Position numbers and translations under genes: made by a program. From Odontocerum albicorne (lineage: Eukaryota > Arthropoda > Insecta > Trichoptera > Odontoceridae), in assembly GCA_949825065.1 (NCBI GenBank), contig OX463846.1, forward strand, positions 11,342,177 to 11,406,176: a stretch of DNA of 64,000 nt, given 5' to 3'. The notes under the pieces are model-generated. The model was given only the letters and a program-made list of their open reading frames with translations. It searched no databases and was not told where the DNA came from. Below are positions 1 to 10,307 of the stretch, piece after piece (the first letter of the stretch is position 1; the number at the start of each line of letters is the position of its first letter).

Positions 1-275
1 TGCGTTTTTGGCTATCGTTTTATATGCTGAGCTGTGTAAGTCGAATAGCGAGCCTGCTAAGGAACTGTGGAATGTGGGGCCCAACACATGCTCCAATATA
101 CAAAGGTGCTATGTCATATGATCGCTTTGTGTCAATAACAAAATTCATTCGCATTGATAACGCGAATTCGCAGCCGGAGCGATTACTCACCAGCAAAACT
201 GCTGCAATTGATAATGTGTGGCTTATGTTGCAGGCCATTTGGCAGCAGCTTACAATCCGCACGATTAGCTGACTT
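1..275 (+). pseudogene. piggyBac-type transposase relic (DDE_Tnp_1_7 N-terminal part)
   Basis: Two plus-strand frames together read like the start of a piggyBac transposase. One frame gives AELCKSNSEPAKELWN near 28-78. After a frameshift, a second frame gives APIYKGAMSYDRF, then FIRIDNANSQPERLLTSK and IDNVWLMLQAIWQQ. The order '.s..e...LW..', '(R/K)(A/G)(T/A)MS..RF', 'IRFDN' is the family pattern. The catalytic region is absent; the frame closes with a TGA at about 270. This is a decayed fragment that probably continues left of the window. It lies in the intron downstream of GDAP2 exon 6. No TIR or TTAA target site could be assigned. Confidence 0.6.
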
Positions 276-1439
276 TTAATGTTTACCTATCAAATAAAAT
301 CTGAATTACCAAAAAAAACTTATTTTTTTACCTTTATACTTATATTTTATCCCTCTATATACATTTAGGCACTTTATACAACCATAAGCTAACATACAAA
401 ACCATCAAGACATACCTGCGTGATGATAATACCATACATTTTTTTGACGGTCCCTAGGGACCTTGTCACTTTTTGAGACCGTCACCGATCGGAGGGTTAA
501 GCCTGTCGGCGTCTCTCATTTTAGTTTTACCGGTCTTCATTGAAAATCCGTGATTTTCGATTCTCATTAAGAAATTGTCTTTGTTCAGCGTTTATACTTT
601 GTCGGCGTAGCCGTAATTGTTCTGTTATTTTTTTCGCTTTTCAGCATCACGCAATTCTTCTATCAATCTGGGTCTTCCAGGCAGTTTAAATTTTTTTTAA
701 TATAAAGTTTAAAAGTTAACGGTCGTACTGAATGTTACTACTGTTATGCATTCAATTCACAAAGAAAAGGTTTTACGCATTTATCACTTTAAAGCATCAT
801 CCAATTCTGTGATATTTCACCTAATAATTATTACCTTATTTTTCAGTGACTCAAAATGTTACGAATGGACAAAAAACGTTCTTTTCATTTATTTTATAAA
901 AAATTAAAAAACGATTTAGTTTAAAAAATAAACGACTTAATTTAATATTGCAAGTACCAGCCTTCCAATTGCTGACTCTTTTTACGAATACTTCGATAGT
1001 ACGAGTTTAAAAATTGGAATACTCACGTCACGCAGTAGTTTCCGCATACATGTTTTGTTTCAGGTTCACGTCACGTTCACAGTATGATTTGTTTCACTTT
1101 CGAAGTCACGGCATTGGGTCAAATATTGTGTTATACATAAAACAGACTCCAAAGCTTACCAACATACTCGGATTAAATTGAAAAGTGAACTTTAAAGGTG
1201 CGCAACTTTTTTTTGGTATGGATAGCTTAGAGATTTTATAGGTATGATATGGGGTTCTGTATAAATGTTTACAGTTTTGCTTTATGTAAATGTAACATCA
1301 GGCAACCTTGACTCTATAAATAATAAGAGAGAAATTTAAATAATAAAGCAGTATTTTACTGTGTATAAAATAATGTGTGAATAACATCCACAAGCATTCT
1401 TCATGATAAATGAAGCGGATATACTCGTATACAATAATA
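276..1439. other. Gene-free intronic DNA with a short palindrome
   Basis: No exon, tRNA or recognisable transposon was seen. A 14-bp perfect palindrome, ggtccctagggacc, lies near 449-462, inside a looser inverted pair (tgacggtc ... gaccgtca). The missing GDAP2 C-terminal exons (CRAL-TRIO domain) were looked for on the minus strand here and not recognised. Confidence 0.5.
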
Positions 1440-1790
1440 TTCATACATACTCGTACTATATCATGCTATTTCCCTGTCGGGTAGGCCGATAAGATAGATC
1501 GCTAGATTTTCATATCTTGACACACATCCTTCGCCTCTTCTACACTTTCTCATACAACCCCTACGATTTCTCTGACTTCTTAGATTTCCTTCTTTCAAAA
1601 TATTCTGTTGACCCAATGCTTTGCTTGATATTCCTCTCTCACGCCATAAATATTTGTTATGTTAGTCTTTCTTCATTCATTCGTTTCACGTGCCTAAAAC
1701 ATTTCTAAGTGAGTGTTCTCTTCATCTTACTCAACACCCCATTGACTTTGTTGCCTATCGCTACATGTCATTTGATATATTTCGTAGATA
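1440..1790 (-). repeat. LINE 3'-end fragment (family with RHVKRMNEER motif)
   Basis: Read on the minus strand, the segment gives broken pieces of the C-terminus of a non-LTR retrotransposon ORF: 'LSKMKRT', 'FRHVKRMNEER', 'FERRKSKKSEKS' and 'SYRPTRE'. The same order of blocks occurs in copies near 4640, 5100, 17995, 28760/29525, 55400, 59030 and 59460. Several stops and frameshifts show it is dead. The clade is not certain; RTE- or CR1-like elements have similar tails. Confidence 0.55.
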
Positions 1791-1995
1791 AGAATGTAGA
1801 TAGAAAAAAGTTTATATCCTACAGTACATAACAATCGATCGATGGTGAAGATGCCTTGCATAAATGCTGAGAAGGAATACAACTTTTCTATTGTTCGTTT
1901 ATCTTGACGACGTCAAGAAATTGAAAAAAAAATAAAGTTCACCACTTTCCTGCACCTGTCCGGAGCTAGCTGCACAATAAAAAGCGGTTACATAC

Positions 1996-2146
1996 CTTTC
2001 CTGGTGTTCGATCTGCCTGGCGCGCACCTCCGCGACGGGGTCCAGCACGGCGCGTTGCTCCCCCAGCAGCCTTTGCCGGTCCAGATCTCCCTGCATCTGC
2101 CCGAAGCCCGCGCTCAGCCCTTCCAGATCCAAGCTCTCGTCGTCCG
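1996..2146 (-). CDS. GDAP2: GDAP2 coding exon 6 (linker between macro and CRAL-TRIO domains)
   Basis: A polypyrimidine tract and TTTTTCTCAG acceptor lie at 2147-2156; a GTATGT donor follows position 1996. In the frame carried from exon 5 it reads ADDESLDLEGLSAGF, then MQGDLDRQRLLGEQ and VRARQIEHQER. It aligns with the vertebrate stretch containing 'MEGDIDKQRKLI' and 'ALQKQHQRNYNRW', just before the CRAL-TRIO domain. The exon leaves two bases (AG) for the next exon, which was not found in positions 1-1995. The exon is GC-rich against an AT-rich intron, as expected of a constrained exon. A minus ORF that runs past the donor is an artefact of intron read-through. Confidence 0.88.
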
Positions 2147-2350
2147 CTGAGAAAAACCAAAACGCATTTGATTAGATATCTGAACGTGTACGAAACAGGA
2201 CTCTTACAGTAGCTGTAATGAACAAGCTCGAGCAATCGATTATCGGAGAATCTTAAAATAAATTGATATTAGTGAAATGGGTTTATTTCGTTAATTATTA
2301 TTTTGTTTGTACGCAATTGTACTTTTCCTTCAATATAATTGTCAAGAGTA

Positions 2351-2560
2351 ACATGCTCGGTGTGATTGGGTGCGGGTTGCCCATCTTGAGGCGGTCCTAT
2401 ATTGTATTAATAACTGTTTATATTTTTAAGTTTTTTTAATAATTTTGAAGTGTTTACTTGCACACTTATGTTTGAATTTAATGTGATTGTATTAATTTTT
2501 TTATTTGTGTTGTAATGAACGAAACACTCACTACTCATATTGAAAAATATTATTGTAATG
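2351..2560 (+). repeat. Dispersed repeat, copy 1 (partner at 41620-41850)
   Basis: It starts with a 'gctcggtgtgattgggtgc' block followed by AT-rich sequence ending in 'acactcac'. A diverged copy in the same orientation lies at 41620-41850. It is probably a retrotransposon 3' UTR; no coding capacity was seen. Confidence 0.4.
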
Positions 2561-2749
2561 TACATTGTACCTTTTGATGAATAGATCAATTATTAGAAGA
2601 GAAACCATTCTTTATATGCTTCACGAGAACAGGAAGCTTTTTAATTTAGTCAACGCCGAAAAATATAAACTTTTGAGCACATGATATGTAACTCGAAATA
2701 CAGGTTACTTCCGATAATTGTAAAGGGAACAAATGAAGAGAAGCAATGG

Positions 2750-2860
2750 GTGTACACCAAAGAGGCTCATTCGAGGGGAAAAGCACAGCACGAGGTTCGA
2801 ACAGGCGACCTTCCGTACGGAAGTTCAGTGCGTTACCCCGCGGCCATGGACCTTATAAAT
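2750..2860 (-). repeat. tRNA-derived SINE head, family 2
   Basis: On the minus strand the segment reads 'ggccgcggggtaacgcact', then 'acttccgtacggaaggtc' and 'ctgttcgaacctc'. This is a tRNA-like arrangement with an A-box-like region and a good B box (GTTCGAACC). A second copy with the same three blocks lies on the plus strand at 31071-31140, so this is a SINE rather than a single tRNA gene. The bodies of the two copies diverge beyond the tRNA-like head. An ORF across the segment is not considered coding. Confidence 0.55.
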
Positions 2861-4639
2861 GCAATATACATAAAGGTTAAATTGCAATATATGTAGTAAA
2901 TTGCAATATATGAACCAATATTTTAAACATAAAAGAGATAAGACGTTTTGACAGCGCAATAAAAATAAACAGCGTTAAAAGTACATAACATACTTAAACT
3001 CGTGAAGCGGAGAACTGATATATAAGTCAAATGTTTACTTACATTGTTTTCACGAGTTTCAGTGTAGATTAAAAACATAAGTACTAAGTATATACATATA
3101 TACTTTAAAAACATATTATTTAAAAACGCTCACACGAAAATATGTAAAAAAAAAAAAACATACACGAGGATAATTCAAATCCGTCATTTTCCATAATGGT
3201 CTTCACTTTCTCCTCCCGTTACACTAAGTCAGACGACATTACATTATTTTATTTCCAACTTATCAAGAACAGTAATAAAACTTTTAACGCGCGTTTTGCT
3301 TCTTATCACAGAAACACGTTTTGACGACACTGGAATTGTATCGCCTTTGAAGTATGAACGCACGATCAGAAGTGTTTCATTAAAAAAAAAACCGCTTTTC
3401 GCGCGAACATCATTTATAACCGCTTTTCGCGCGAAAATTATACAATTTAATAACGTAAATTAAAATGAACCAAGTTTGTCACGTAAAAAATATTTTTCGT
3501 GATCTAAAAAAGCGCTATACATTTTTGTGATTGTACAAAACTGCACTTTCCGACAACCTTATATGAATAGTTTTTCTCGTGAACATTAAAAAAATAGCAT
3601 AATACGCGTATATCGTACGATTTTTTTTTTTTCAAAAAAATGTCAGATAAGTGTTTATAAAAGCCGTGCTTGATAGATTATGTTAAGGCATTCTCTTATT
3701 AATGACAATTTCTGATTTGAACGAAGTTTGATGTTGAACTGAACTCGAATCACAGTAACAAATATTAACGAACGTGCTGGATTTTGTAAGACGAAAAGTG
3801 ACAACTGAGCTTGGATGAGGTGAAATTTTCATAAATATTTATAAGGTATATATTAATTATTTAAATAATAAAATGCGCAAATTGCAACTTGAAATGATAA
3901 AACAGTAGTTTCAATACGAGAAAAACAATAGATATTGTTAAATAATCATTTTACATAATTAAAATAAAGGAGTTCATGGTCGTTTTTTTTTTTAATTACA
4001 ACTAGTAAAGAAAATCTGAAGGAGAAAGAGAGATGAACTTAATATGCCAAAAGGGGGTTCGAAAATAAAAACATTGATATAATGGGGGCTGTAACATAAA
4101 ATTATGGATATATTTGTATATTCAGATATTCTTCCTGTTATTTTTTAAGACTTTTTGCTGTTTCAACTTTCAGTCTAAATTATGTAATTTAAACTAAAAT
4201 GTTGGTATGTTTGTAAATACCTGAAAACTAAGTTTCATAAACTTAGACAATAAAGATCAAGGATAGACTTTTTCAATATGTGGTACTGGAGTCGATTGTT
4301 GGATTTTTCATGGAGGGAATGATGAACAAACTAGTTGCAACCCGTGAAATATTCACAAACTACAGAAGTATGAGTATGGATCCCATTCCTCAGCATTAAG
4401 GTCATGCTAAAGAAATGATAACAGAGCCAAAATAATAAGCGGGAACTGCATAATGCAACACAATACAATATAACTGATCTAAAGTACCATAACAAAAACA
4501 GTAAAGAATAGAAAACACCATTAATAAAAAACATAATTTGAAAATAACTAAAATGTCATATTTTTTTTAAAAAGTCACCCTAATTTTTGTATCAGTAAAG
4601 TAATACTTGTGGGTAGTTTTTTAAAAATAATAATTATAA
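2861..4639. other. Gene-free intron 5 stretch
   Basis: Very AT-rich, with homopolymer runs. A short duplicated block 'aaccgcttttcgcgcga' occurs twice near 3391-3434. No exon, RNA gene or classifiable transposon was recognised. Confidence 0.5.
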
Positions 4640-4850
4640 GTAATAAGTGGGAGTCTTGGTAGAGAATGATGGAGAAAAGTATGGTTGGACCAAATAAATA
4701 AGATTTTGAAAGAAATAAGAGTAATAGAACGATTTGTATGAGAAAATGTATGAATGAGGAGGAGGCAAAGTAAATATGTTGTTTTAAGAAAGTTTGGGAT
4801 TCTTCTTCTCTGCCTACCCCTATAGAGAAATGGAATGAAATTTGTATTCC
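4640..4850 (+). repeat. LINE 3'-end fragment (CMNEEEA family)
   Basis: The plus strand carries the family tail: 'gtatggttggaccaaataaataagattttgaaag', with broken reading of MVGPNK.ILKE, then KCMNEEEAK and the closing 'ctctgcctacccc'. It matches the tails at 5700-5900, 17995-18256 and 59760-59960. A SINE follows directly. Confidence 0.55.
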
Positions 4851-4863
4851 ATAATACATTCCC

Positions 4864-5066
4864 ATGGTCTGGTTGGTAAAACATTCGTATTTGAGCTCGG
4901 AGGTTATGAGTTCGATTCGCATTGGTATTCAACTATTTGAAAAAAGGTCCTAATCTGGTTTTCAATTGAGGCATCTTAAACGTCTTTCTGATTGTTTGGA
5001 AGAGATTGCCACAAGGCAATAAACCCATTCGGTTGTACTGTGTACAACAAAAGCATAATACAATGC
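4864..5066 (+). repeat. tRNA-derived SINE family 1, full copy
   Basis: The A-box region 'tggtctggttgg' and B-box region 'gagttcgattcg' lie about 45 bp apart. They are followed by the family body 'ggttttcaattgaggc', 'gaagagattgccacaaggcaataaa', and the tail '...cataatacaatg'. The body is shared with about fourteen other copies in the window. The polymerase III boxes are diverged, so the copy is probably inactive. Confidence 0.7.
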
Positions 5067-5099
5067 ATGTGTAGAGTTTTTACAAAACACTTAGACAAA

Positions 5100-5900
5100 T
5101 AGAAAGTAAATGCGATATATAAGTGAGTAATGAAAGAGAAAAAGTAAGTTGAAGAATTCTGCTATTTAGGTAGTATTTGATCAGATGTTGGAAGAGTTAC
5201 TAGGGATATCAAACGGTTTGTAGTGATAAGAAACAAAGTGAAGGGAGCATTTAAACATATACACTGGAACTGGACAGTATCAAAATCTGCTAAGAAGATA
5301 GTCCACAACAGAATTTTTGTATCCACTTTGATGTATGAGACTGAAACGTGGACATGGAACAAGACTAAAAAGAGCCAATCAAATGATGTAGAAATACATG
5401 CAGTGAGAATAATACATGGAGTAACAATTCATACCTTAAGTGCTTACTACTTAATTATATACATCCACAATTTTTCTAATGAATTTAAAAAAATCTACAG
5501 TTAATTCAGACATTGATTCAAGAATATTACATGGGGTGTATGACAGAATACGGTATGAAGTGATAAGGGATGAGTGTGATGTGTTGAACAAGATGAAGAG
5601 GAGTAATCTGAGATGGTTTGGGCATGTGAAACAAATGAATGAAGAAAGAACAAAATAAATATACAGCACAAATGTGAGTGGAAGGCGTCATAGAGAAGGA
5701 CCAAAAAATATAAGATTGGATCAAATGTATATTTTGAAAGAAAGAAATGTAAAAAGTCAGAGAAATCTTAGAAACTTTATGAAGTGTATGGATGTAGGAG
5801 AAGCAAGATGTATATTGTGATAGAAAAGTCTGGTCCTCTCTACATTGAACTTGTACCGATAAGGGGATGGAGTGATGGTATGTTTGTATGTATATTTATA
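5100..5900 (+). pseudogene. Non-LTR retrotransposon ORF2 C-terminal relic
   Basis: Plus-strand frames give the C-terminal part of a LINE reverse transcriptase ORF, broken by stops: 'VEEFCYLGSI' near 5147-5177, then 'NRIFVSTLMYETETWTW', 'LNKMKRSNLRWFGHVKQMNEER', 'LKERNVKSQRNLRN' and 'KCMDVGEARC'. The YLGS..., (L)YG/ET(E)W and LRWFGHV blocks are standard for the region after the RT fingers/palm. The palm with FADD lies upstream and is not present. The copy is decayed. Confidence 0.65.
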
Positions 5901-6049
5901 AAATAAATGTTCAATGGTAGTTATTTCTGCTAAAACAAAGAAGAACATATACAAAATTCAAGGAAATTAATGTTATTACTAGTGCCAACTATAGAATTCA
6001 GGTTAAAATGTTTTTTCTCCGGAATTTGAATAACAGCCAAAATTTAATG

Positions 6050-6440
6050 AATATGTTTATTTACATAAATTTTTTGTTAAGTCTACTCAGATGAATTAAT
6101 CTTCCTTAATCAAAATACTTGCTTGTTTTTTCTTCAGTCAGTTTCCCAAAATTTAGTTTTCCCATGAATCAATAAAAAAGTCAACATATTTGATGCTTCT
6201 GGTTTAATTTTTCAACATAAGTTATTTACAATATCTTTGATAGTTGAGATATGTTGGCTCAAATTGGTTTCCACACTCCTGCTAGAAACACACTGAACCT
6301 TTTAAAATTTAAATGTGTCAATAGGAATTTGCTAACGACAGTACTCTGTTGTAATTTATCAATTGTGAGAATAACACAATTGAGCAACTGTGTCTGGTTT
6401 GGTGGATATTTTTAGTGTAGATAGATGTTATTGAGTTCAA
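6050..6440 (-). repeat. Dispersed repeat, partner of 35700-36060
   Basis: The reverse complement of this segment shares blocks such as 'tttctagcaggagt' and 'aaaaccaattta(g)' with the plus strand at 35836-35970. The copies are diverged and no ORF is kept. Class unknown. Confidence 0.4.
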
Positions 6441-6548
6441 GAAAATTCTGCTCTGGAGGGCTATTTAAATTTTGTCCTAATTGTTTTTAGTTTTCTAATT
6501 TAATTGTATTTTCATTGATTGTATTTGAGTATTTTTAATCTTGTACTA

Positions 6549-7500
6549 TGCGTATCCAGAAAGTAAGTGTACTGAGGCTCTCACGACCGGATGGATTTTA
6601 TTTTCGACATGTTGGCTACACTTCCGTGTAGCCTGACCCTTCCCCTCCGCAACGAGACCGATTCGAGGTCAGTACGTTGAGAAATGTCGACGCGACAACA
6701 CGTTTCGTGAAAAATTTCAATCCAATCTCCCGCCAAGTATGAAATACGCGGCGTCATCCGTTATCTCGTTTGGAAGGGAAAACCTCCGGTTGAGGTTTAT
6801 AATGAGGTGAAAACTGCATATGGTGATAAGCTATGAATCGTACGAGTGTGTACAAGTGGTGTCGCGAGTTTAAAAACGGTCACGTCACACCTCTTCACCC
6901 TCCGCCAAAAAGTTCAAAACCACAATTTCAGCCAAGAAAATCATGGCATCCGTGTTTTGGGACTGTCAAGGCATAATTTTAATTGAATATATGCCTCAAG
7001 GGGAGACCATCAACTCTGCAAGATACTGTGAGACCCTAAAAAAATTGCGGAGGGCGATTCAGAACAAGAGGAGAGGCATGCTGACAAAGGGAGTCTGCCT
7101 GCTGCACGACAATGCCAGACCACACACGGCCAACGCCACGAAGGAACTGCTCGCCTCGTTTAAATGGGATGTCCTGAACCATCCCGCGCATTCTCCTGAC
7201 CTAGCACCTTCAGATTACTATCTCTTTACCTCCCTGAAGCTGCACATGGGTGGAAAAAGGTTTTCAACCGACGAGGAGGTAAAGGAGGAGGTGGAGAAGT
7301 GGACGGAGGGGTTGCCGGGAAACTACTTCGAGGAAGGTATCAAAAAGTTGATACCCCGCTTCATCACCTGCATTGAGAGGAATAGCGACTATGTCGAAAA
7401 ATAGCTTACATATGTACTATGGTAACCACGTAATTTTTTTGTTTAAATAAAAAAAATTGTAACCTACAAAAATTCAGTACACTTACTTTCTGGACAAACC
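6549..7500 (+). mobile_element. mariner (DD34D) element, internally deleted
   Basis: TA dinucleotides flank both ends (6547-6548 and 7501-7502). Terminal inverted repeats of about 27 bp share the core tccagaaagtaagtgtactg. The element is 952 bp, shorter than the usual 1.3 kb. The inside encodes a helix-turn-helix N-terminal piece and a DDE domain, with about 100 residues missing between them. The TIRs are well kept, so the copy is not very old. Confidence 0.85.
6735..7404 (+). pseudogene. mariner transposase, internally deleted
   Basis: The N-terminal piece (6735-6875) reads EIRGVIRYLVWKGKPPVEVY and, after a stop/frameshift, MNRTSVYKWCREFKNG, the typical mariner DNA-binding region. After the deletion, the open frame from about 6897 to 7404 gives KKFKTTISAKKIMASVFWD, then VCLLHDNARPHTAN, HPAHSPDLAPSDYY and a normal C-terminus. 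All three catalytic aspartates are visible (VFWD, LHDN, APSD), with 34 residues between the second and third, which defines the DD34D mariner type. The deletion and the stop in the N-terminal piece make it non-functional as it stands. Confidence 0.85.
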
Positions 7501-7885
7501 TAGTATTAGACAAGAAGTTAATTGAATTTCAGTAGAAATAATGGATAAAGTGATGGGTGACCTACACGACAGATGTATTGAGCCTTGCTACATTTTCAAA
7601 ACAATAGAAATTGAGTTGCCAATATGCTTCAATGTACACTTTTTGTGTTTGTATTTATTTAAAATACTAAATAAATTTATGTTATTTACTGTTTACGATA
7701 CTTTCAACAATGTTCAAAACATTGAATCAACATTTCATGTTGTAATTTGTTCATTTATTTAATTCTACATTTGATACAGGTTAAACCCGATTCCATCAAA
7801 TACAAGAAAAATTATTATTTATAAAGTCTAAATATAGCATAGTGACAACAGGAACAATGTTACTCATGCTTTCCTGTGAAGTGAC

Positions 7886-8128
7886 TTAGTTATATCTACA
7901 AAGTTTAATGAGGAATTTAATCCTCAATTTATTCACCAAGGTGTGGAAAATATCGATATCAGAAAATTCATTCAAGGTAATTCCACATTCGAGTGGTGAT
8001 GCTTTTAACAGCTCAGTCCGTGAATACAGCACCGAAAACCTTAGTTCGCGATGGTGTAAAGAATTGTCCGGTACATTAAACCAAATTCTGTGAATCAATA
8101 AAGGGTTTGCTATTTTTTCTGTTAGCAA
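7886..8128 (-). pseudogene. LINE C-terminal fragment (FSV.YSR family)
   Basis: On the minus strand a short frame reads LRFSVLYSRTELLKASPLEC, then FSDIDIFHTLVNKLR. The plus-strand segment at 60650-60900 reads FSVPYSRARILRASPLAHG, then YEIDIFQILIEKL, so the two are copies of one element. The pattern 'phsRt...SPL.r....N.l...iDif' is typical of the end of CR1/jockey-like ORF2 proteins. Only the tail is present. Confidence 0.55.
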
Positions 8129-8202
8129 TTTGTATATGTATAAATATTTGAGTAGATCTCTTTCAATGTTTCAAGAGTATTATCCAAGAATACCCATAAA
8201 AA

Positions 8203-8253
8203 AAATGTGGGATACAGCCATGGGTAAAAATGTGGGATACAGCCATGGGTAAA
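8203..8253. repeat. Two-copy 25-bp tandem duplication
   Basis: The unit aaaatgtgggatacagccat plus five bases occurs twice, head to tail, without a mismatch. Confidence 0.8.
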
Positions 8254-8389
8254 AATTTATAGTCCTTACAATAAATGTGTCGCAGAAATCTCTTTTGAGC
8301 TTGCTCAACTATCAGGGAATTCTGGATACCTCCCGGGTTCCAAATGATTGAACCACACTCGAATCTATTTTTTTTTTTTAATTTTATTT

Positions 8390-8573
8390 AACCTGGCGAG
8401 CTTATTGCCATGTGGCAATCTCTTCCAACCAACCAGAAAGATGTTTTTATGGCCCTAAGTGAAAACCAGACTGGAAAACCATTTTTAAAAAATCTGGGAT
8501 CCAGCAGGGATCGAACCGGCAACCTCCGGATCGGCAGACAAGCGTCTTACAACCAGGCCACGCAGGTCGTCTA
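8390..8573 (-). repeat. tRNA-derived SINE family 1
   Basis: The reverse complement of the family body is clear: 'ttgccatgtggcaatctctt', 'ccaaccaaccagaaagatg' and 'gtgaaaaccagactgg', ending in the tRNA-like head with B box 'ggatcgaacc' and A box 'ccaggccacg'. An ORF drawn across it is not a gene. Confidence 0.75.
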
Positions 8574-8591
8574 CTATGAACCAGTGAATTA

Positions 8592-8918
8592 TTAACACGT
8601 TGATCGCCGTGTCAGCCACCGGTGGCCGACACCGAGGTATTCCAATTGGGCCATGTCGGCCACCGGTGGCTGACACGGCATACCTAACTTCACAGTGTCA
8701 TTCTGTCCGTCGGCTACGCGCTCTGTATTAAACTACTATTAAACTTGGCCGACATGGCCCTTTTCTATCTTACTACGATATGGCCTTAGGATATCTTCAT
8801 GGTTCTAAAAGATATACTCATGAATGTGATAGGTAGGTTATATTAAATTAAAAACCTTAAAATGTAAAAACATTTTTTGGACATTTTACGAAAATCCTAT
8901 TGGCGATCAATGTGTTAA
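8592..8918. mobile_element. TTAA-flanked piggyBac-type MITE with internal GC-rich palindrome
   Basis: TTAA sits at both ends (8592-8595 and 8915-8918). The inner termini are cacgttgatcgcc and ggcgatcaatgtg, inverted repeats with one mismatch in 13. Both TTAA duplication and this TIR style point to piggyBac-type mobilisation. Just inside the left end, two arms (gtgtcagccaccggtggc and its complement at about 8610-8680) form a long GC-rich hairpin, itself containing the palindrome gccaccggtggc. No transposase is present. Confidence 0.8.
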
Positions 8919-8929
8919 GAGATATCATA

Positions 8930-9870
8930 ACAGTGTTACCACCAAATGCCCTAGAGAAATTTTTCACAAATCTCAGAACTTTATTGACAGATTAACACAT
9001 ACTCTCAATGTGTTGATCATTGATTAAGTATCATAAACACTGCTGAGTCCCAGCTCTTTAAAAAGTCATCAGCTTAAATTTAGAGATATTGAAGACCAGC
9101 TTATTGGTCTCACTCCAATTACAGACACCGTTCAAATTAATCTGAAGTTCCATACAGTCTTGGAGAAACTCATTTATTGTTTTAAATTATCAGCAAACCG
9201 TAAGACTTGAATGCCTGATGACTCGACAGATATCATTGATGAAGATTAAAAACAATGTCGGACTAAGATCGGAACTTTGCAGAACACCTGATTGTGAAGC
9301 AAGGGTTCGGATTCAAATATACTCGTACCATAAGACAGAAATTGGTATATCTTAGACAAATAGTCTGTAAAGATTTGTAAAAGACCATTTGGAATACTAT
9401 TTTCATTAGTCGAATACGATTATTTACTCTTTGCAAAGTCATGATATGAGCAATTAACCTGAGAGCCAGCATCAAGTGTGCTAAAAATAAGATAAGTATA
9501 TACCCTTAAGTTGGACTCAGTTGAATTACCACGTCGAAAACCGTGTTGCTCATCAACCGGAATCTATTGTGATCTTAAAACAAGATCCGAAAGTGTCTTA
9601 AGCAGTTTGGCTACAGAAAAAGCATGGCAATAGGCCTGTAGTTTGTAACATTTTCCTTATGTCATTATTATGAATGGGTGTGACTAGAATAAATTTCCAT
9701 TCTCTCAGGAAAATATCAACTTAATAGACTAAATAGAAAATGTTGGTAAGAGGTGCTGACAAAGTCTCCCCGTATGCTTTTATGAAGAATGTGGGTATGC
9801 GATCGGGTCCAACTACTTTAGTTTTATTCATACTGTTAATGAGAGTTTTGACATTATTTTTACATACATT
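8930..9870 (-). pseudogene. jockey/CR1-like LINE reverse transcriptase relic
   Basis: Minus-strand frames, read from the right, give WKFILVTPIHNNDIRK, then PVDEQHGFRRGNSTESNL, then GVLQSSDLSPTLFLIFINDI, then LRFADNLK, and finally LQINLNGVCNW and LVFNISK. These are RT blocks in the correct order: VTPIHK, QHGFRkgrST, GVPQGS.LgPlLF..FiND, FADD and W....L..N..K. The catalytic FADD has become FADN and several frameshifts separate the blocks, so the copy is inactive. It lies in intron 5 of GDAP2, in the same orientation as the gene. Confidence 0.75.
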
Positions 9871-10069
9871 TATTTACTGTTATCATTTATTTATAGTTTT
9901 ATTTATCATTTGATAGACCTTTTTATACATTCATTCATTCACAGATATCGGTGCTAGACAATGTATCTCTTGGTCCTTATTTAGAGTATCAATATATGAA
10001 TCTTTCTCTGTCTGTGCCAAATAACCCTATCTCCATGTACGGCTTCAAAAATTCTACACATGTATACAT

Positions 10070-10307
10070 ATATTATTTATAGTTAAGGCATTAACATTGT
10101 GGATGTTTAAAGACATTGTAATATGTTTTATCAAACACTGTTTATTCTACTTTTTGTAATGGTATAACTCTACCGGTTTCAAGGCTTTGACCTCATCTTC
10201 AGGGGAGCACAAACAAGTATTTTTTGTGCTCCCCTGAAGATGAGGTGAAAACCTTGAAACTGGTAGGGTTATACCGTTACAAAAAGTGGAATGAACAGTG
10301 ATTGATA
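10070..10307. repeat. Palindromic hairpin repeat, copy 1, with hammerhead-like motif in each arm
   Basis: About 95-bp arms with few mismatches face each other around 'acaaacaagtattttttgt'. Each arm read outward contains ctgaagatgaggtgaaaacc, then ttgaaac, then a ggta...tacc hairpin. Other copies lie at 25824-26057, 31768-31875 (split by a mariner) and 54362-54456 (half). The motif looks like a hammerhead core (CUGANGA, a stem closed by a GNRA loop, GAAA). Penelope-like elements are known to carry such ribozymes, but the assignment here is inference. Confidence 0.6.

Noticed and set aside
8410..8595. 61-codon plus ORF (MWQSLPTNQKD...)
   Set aside because: It is an antisense reading of a SINE; similar peptides appear at other SINE copies (for example 57629-57823).
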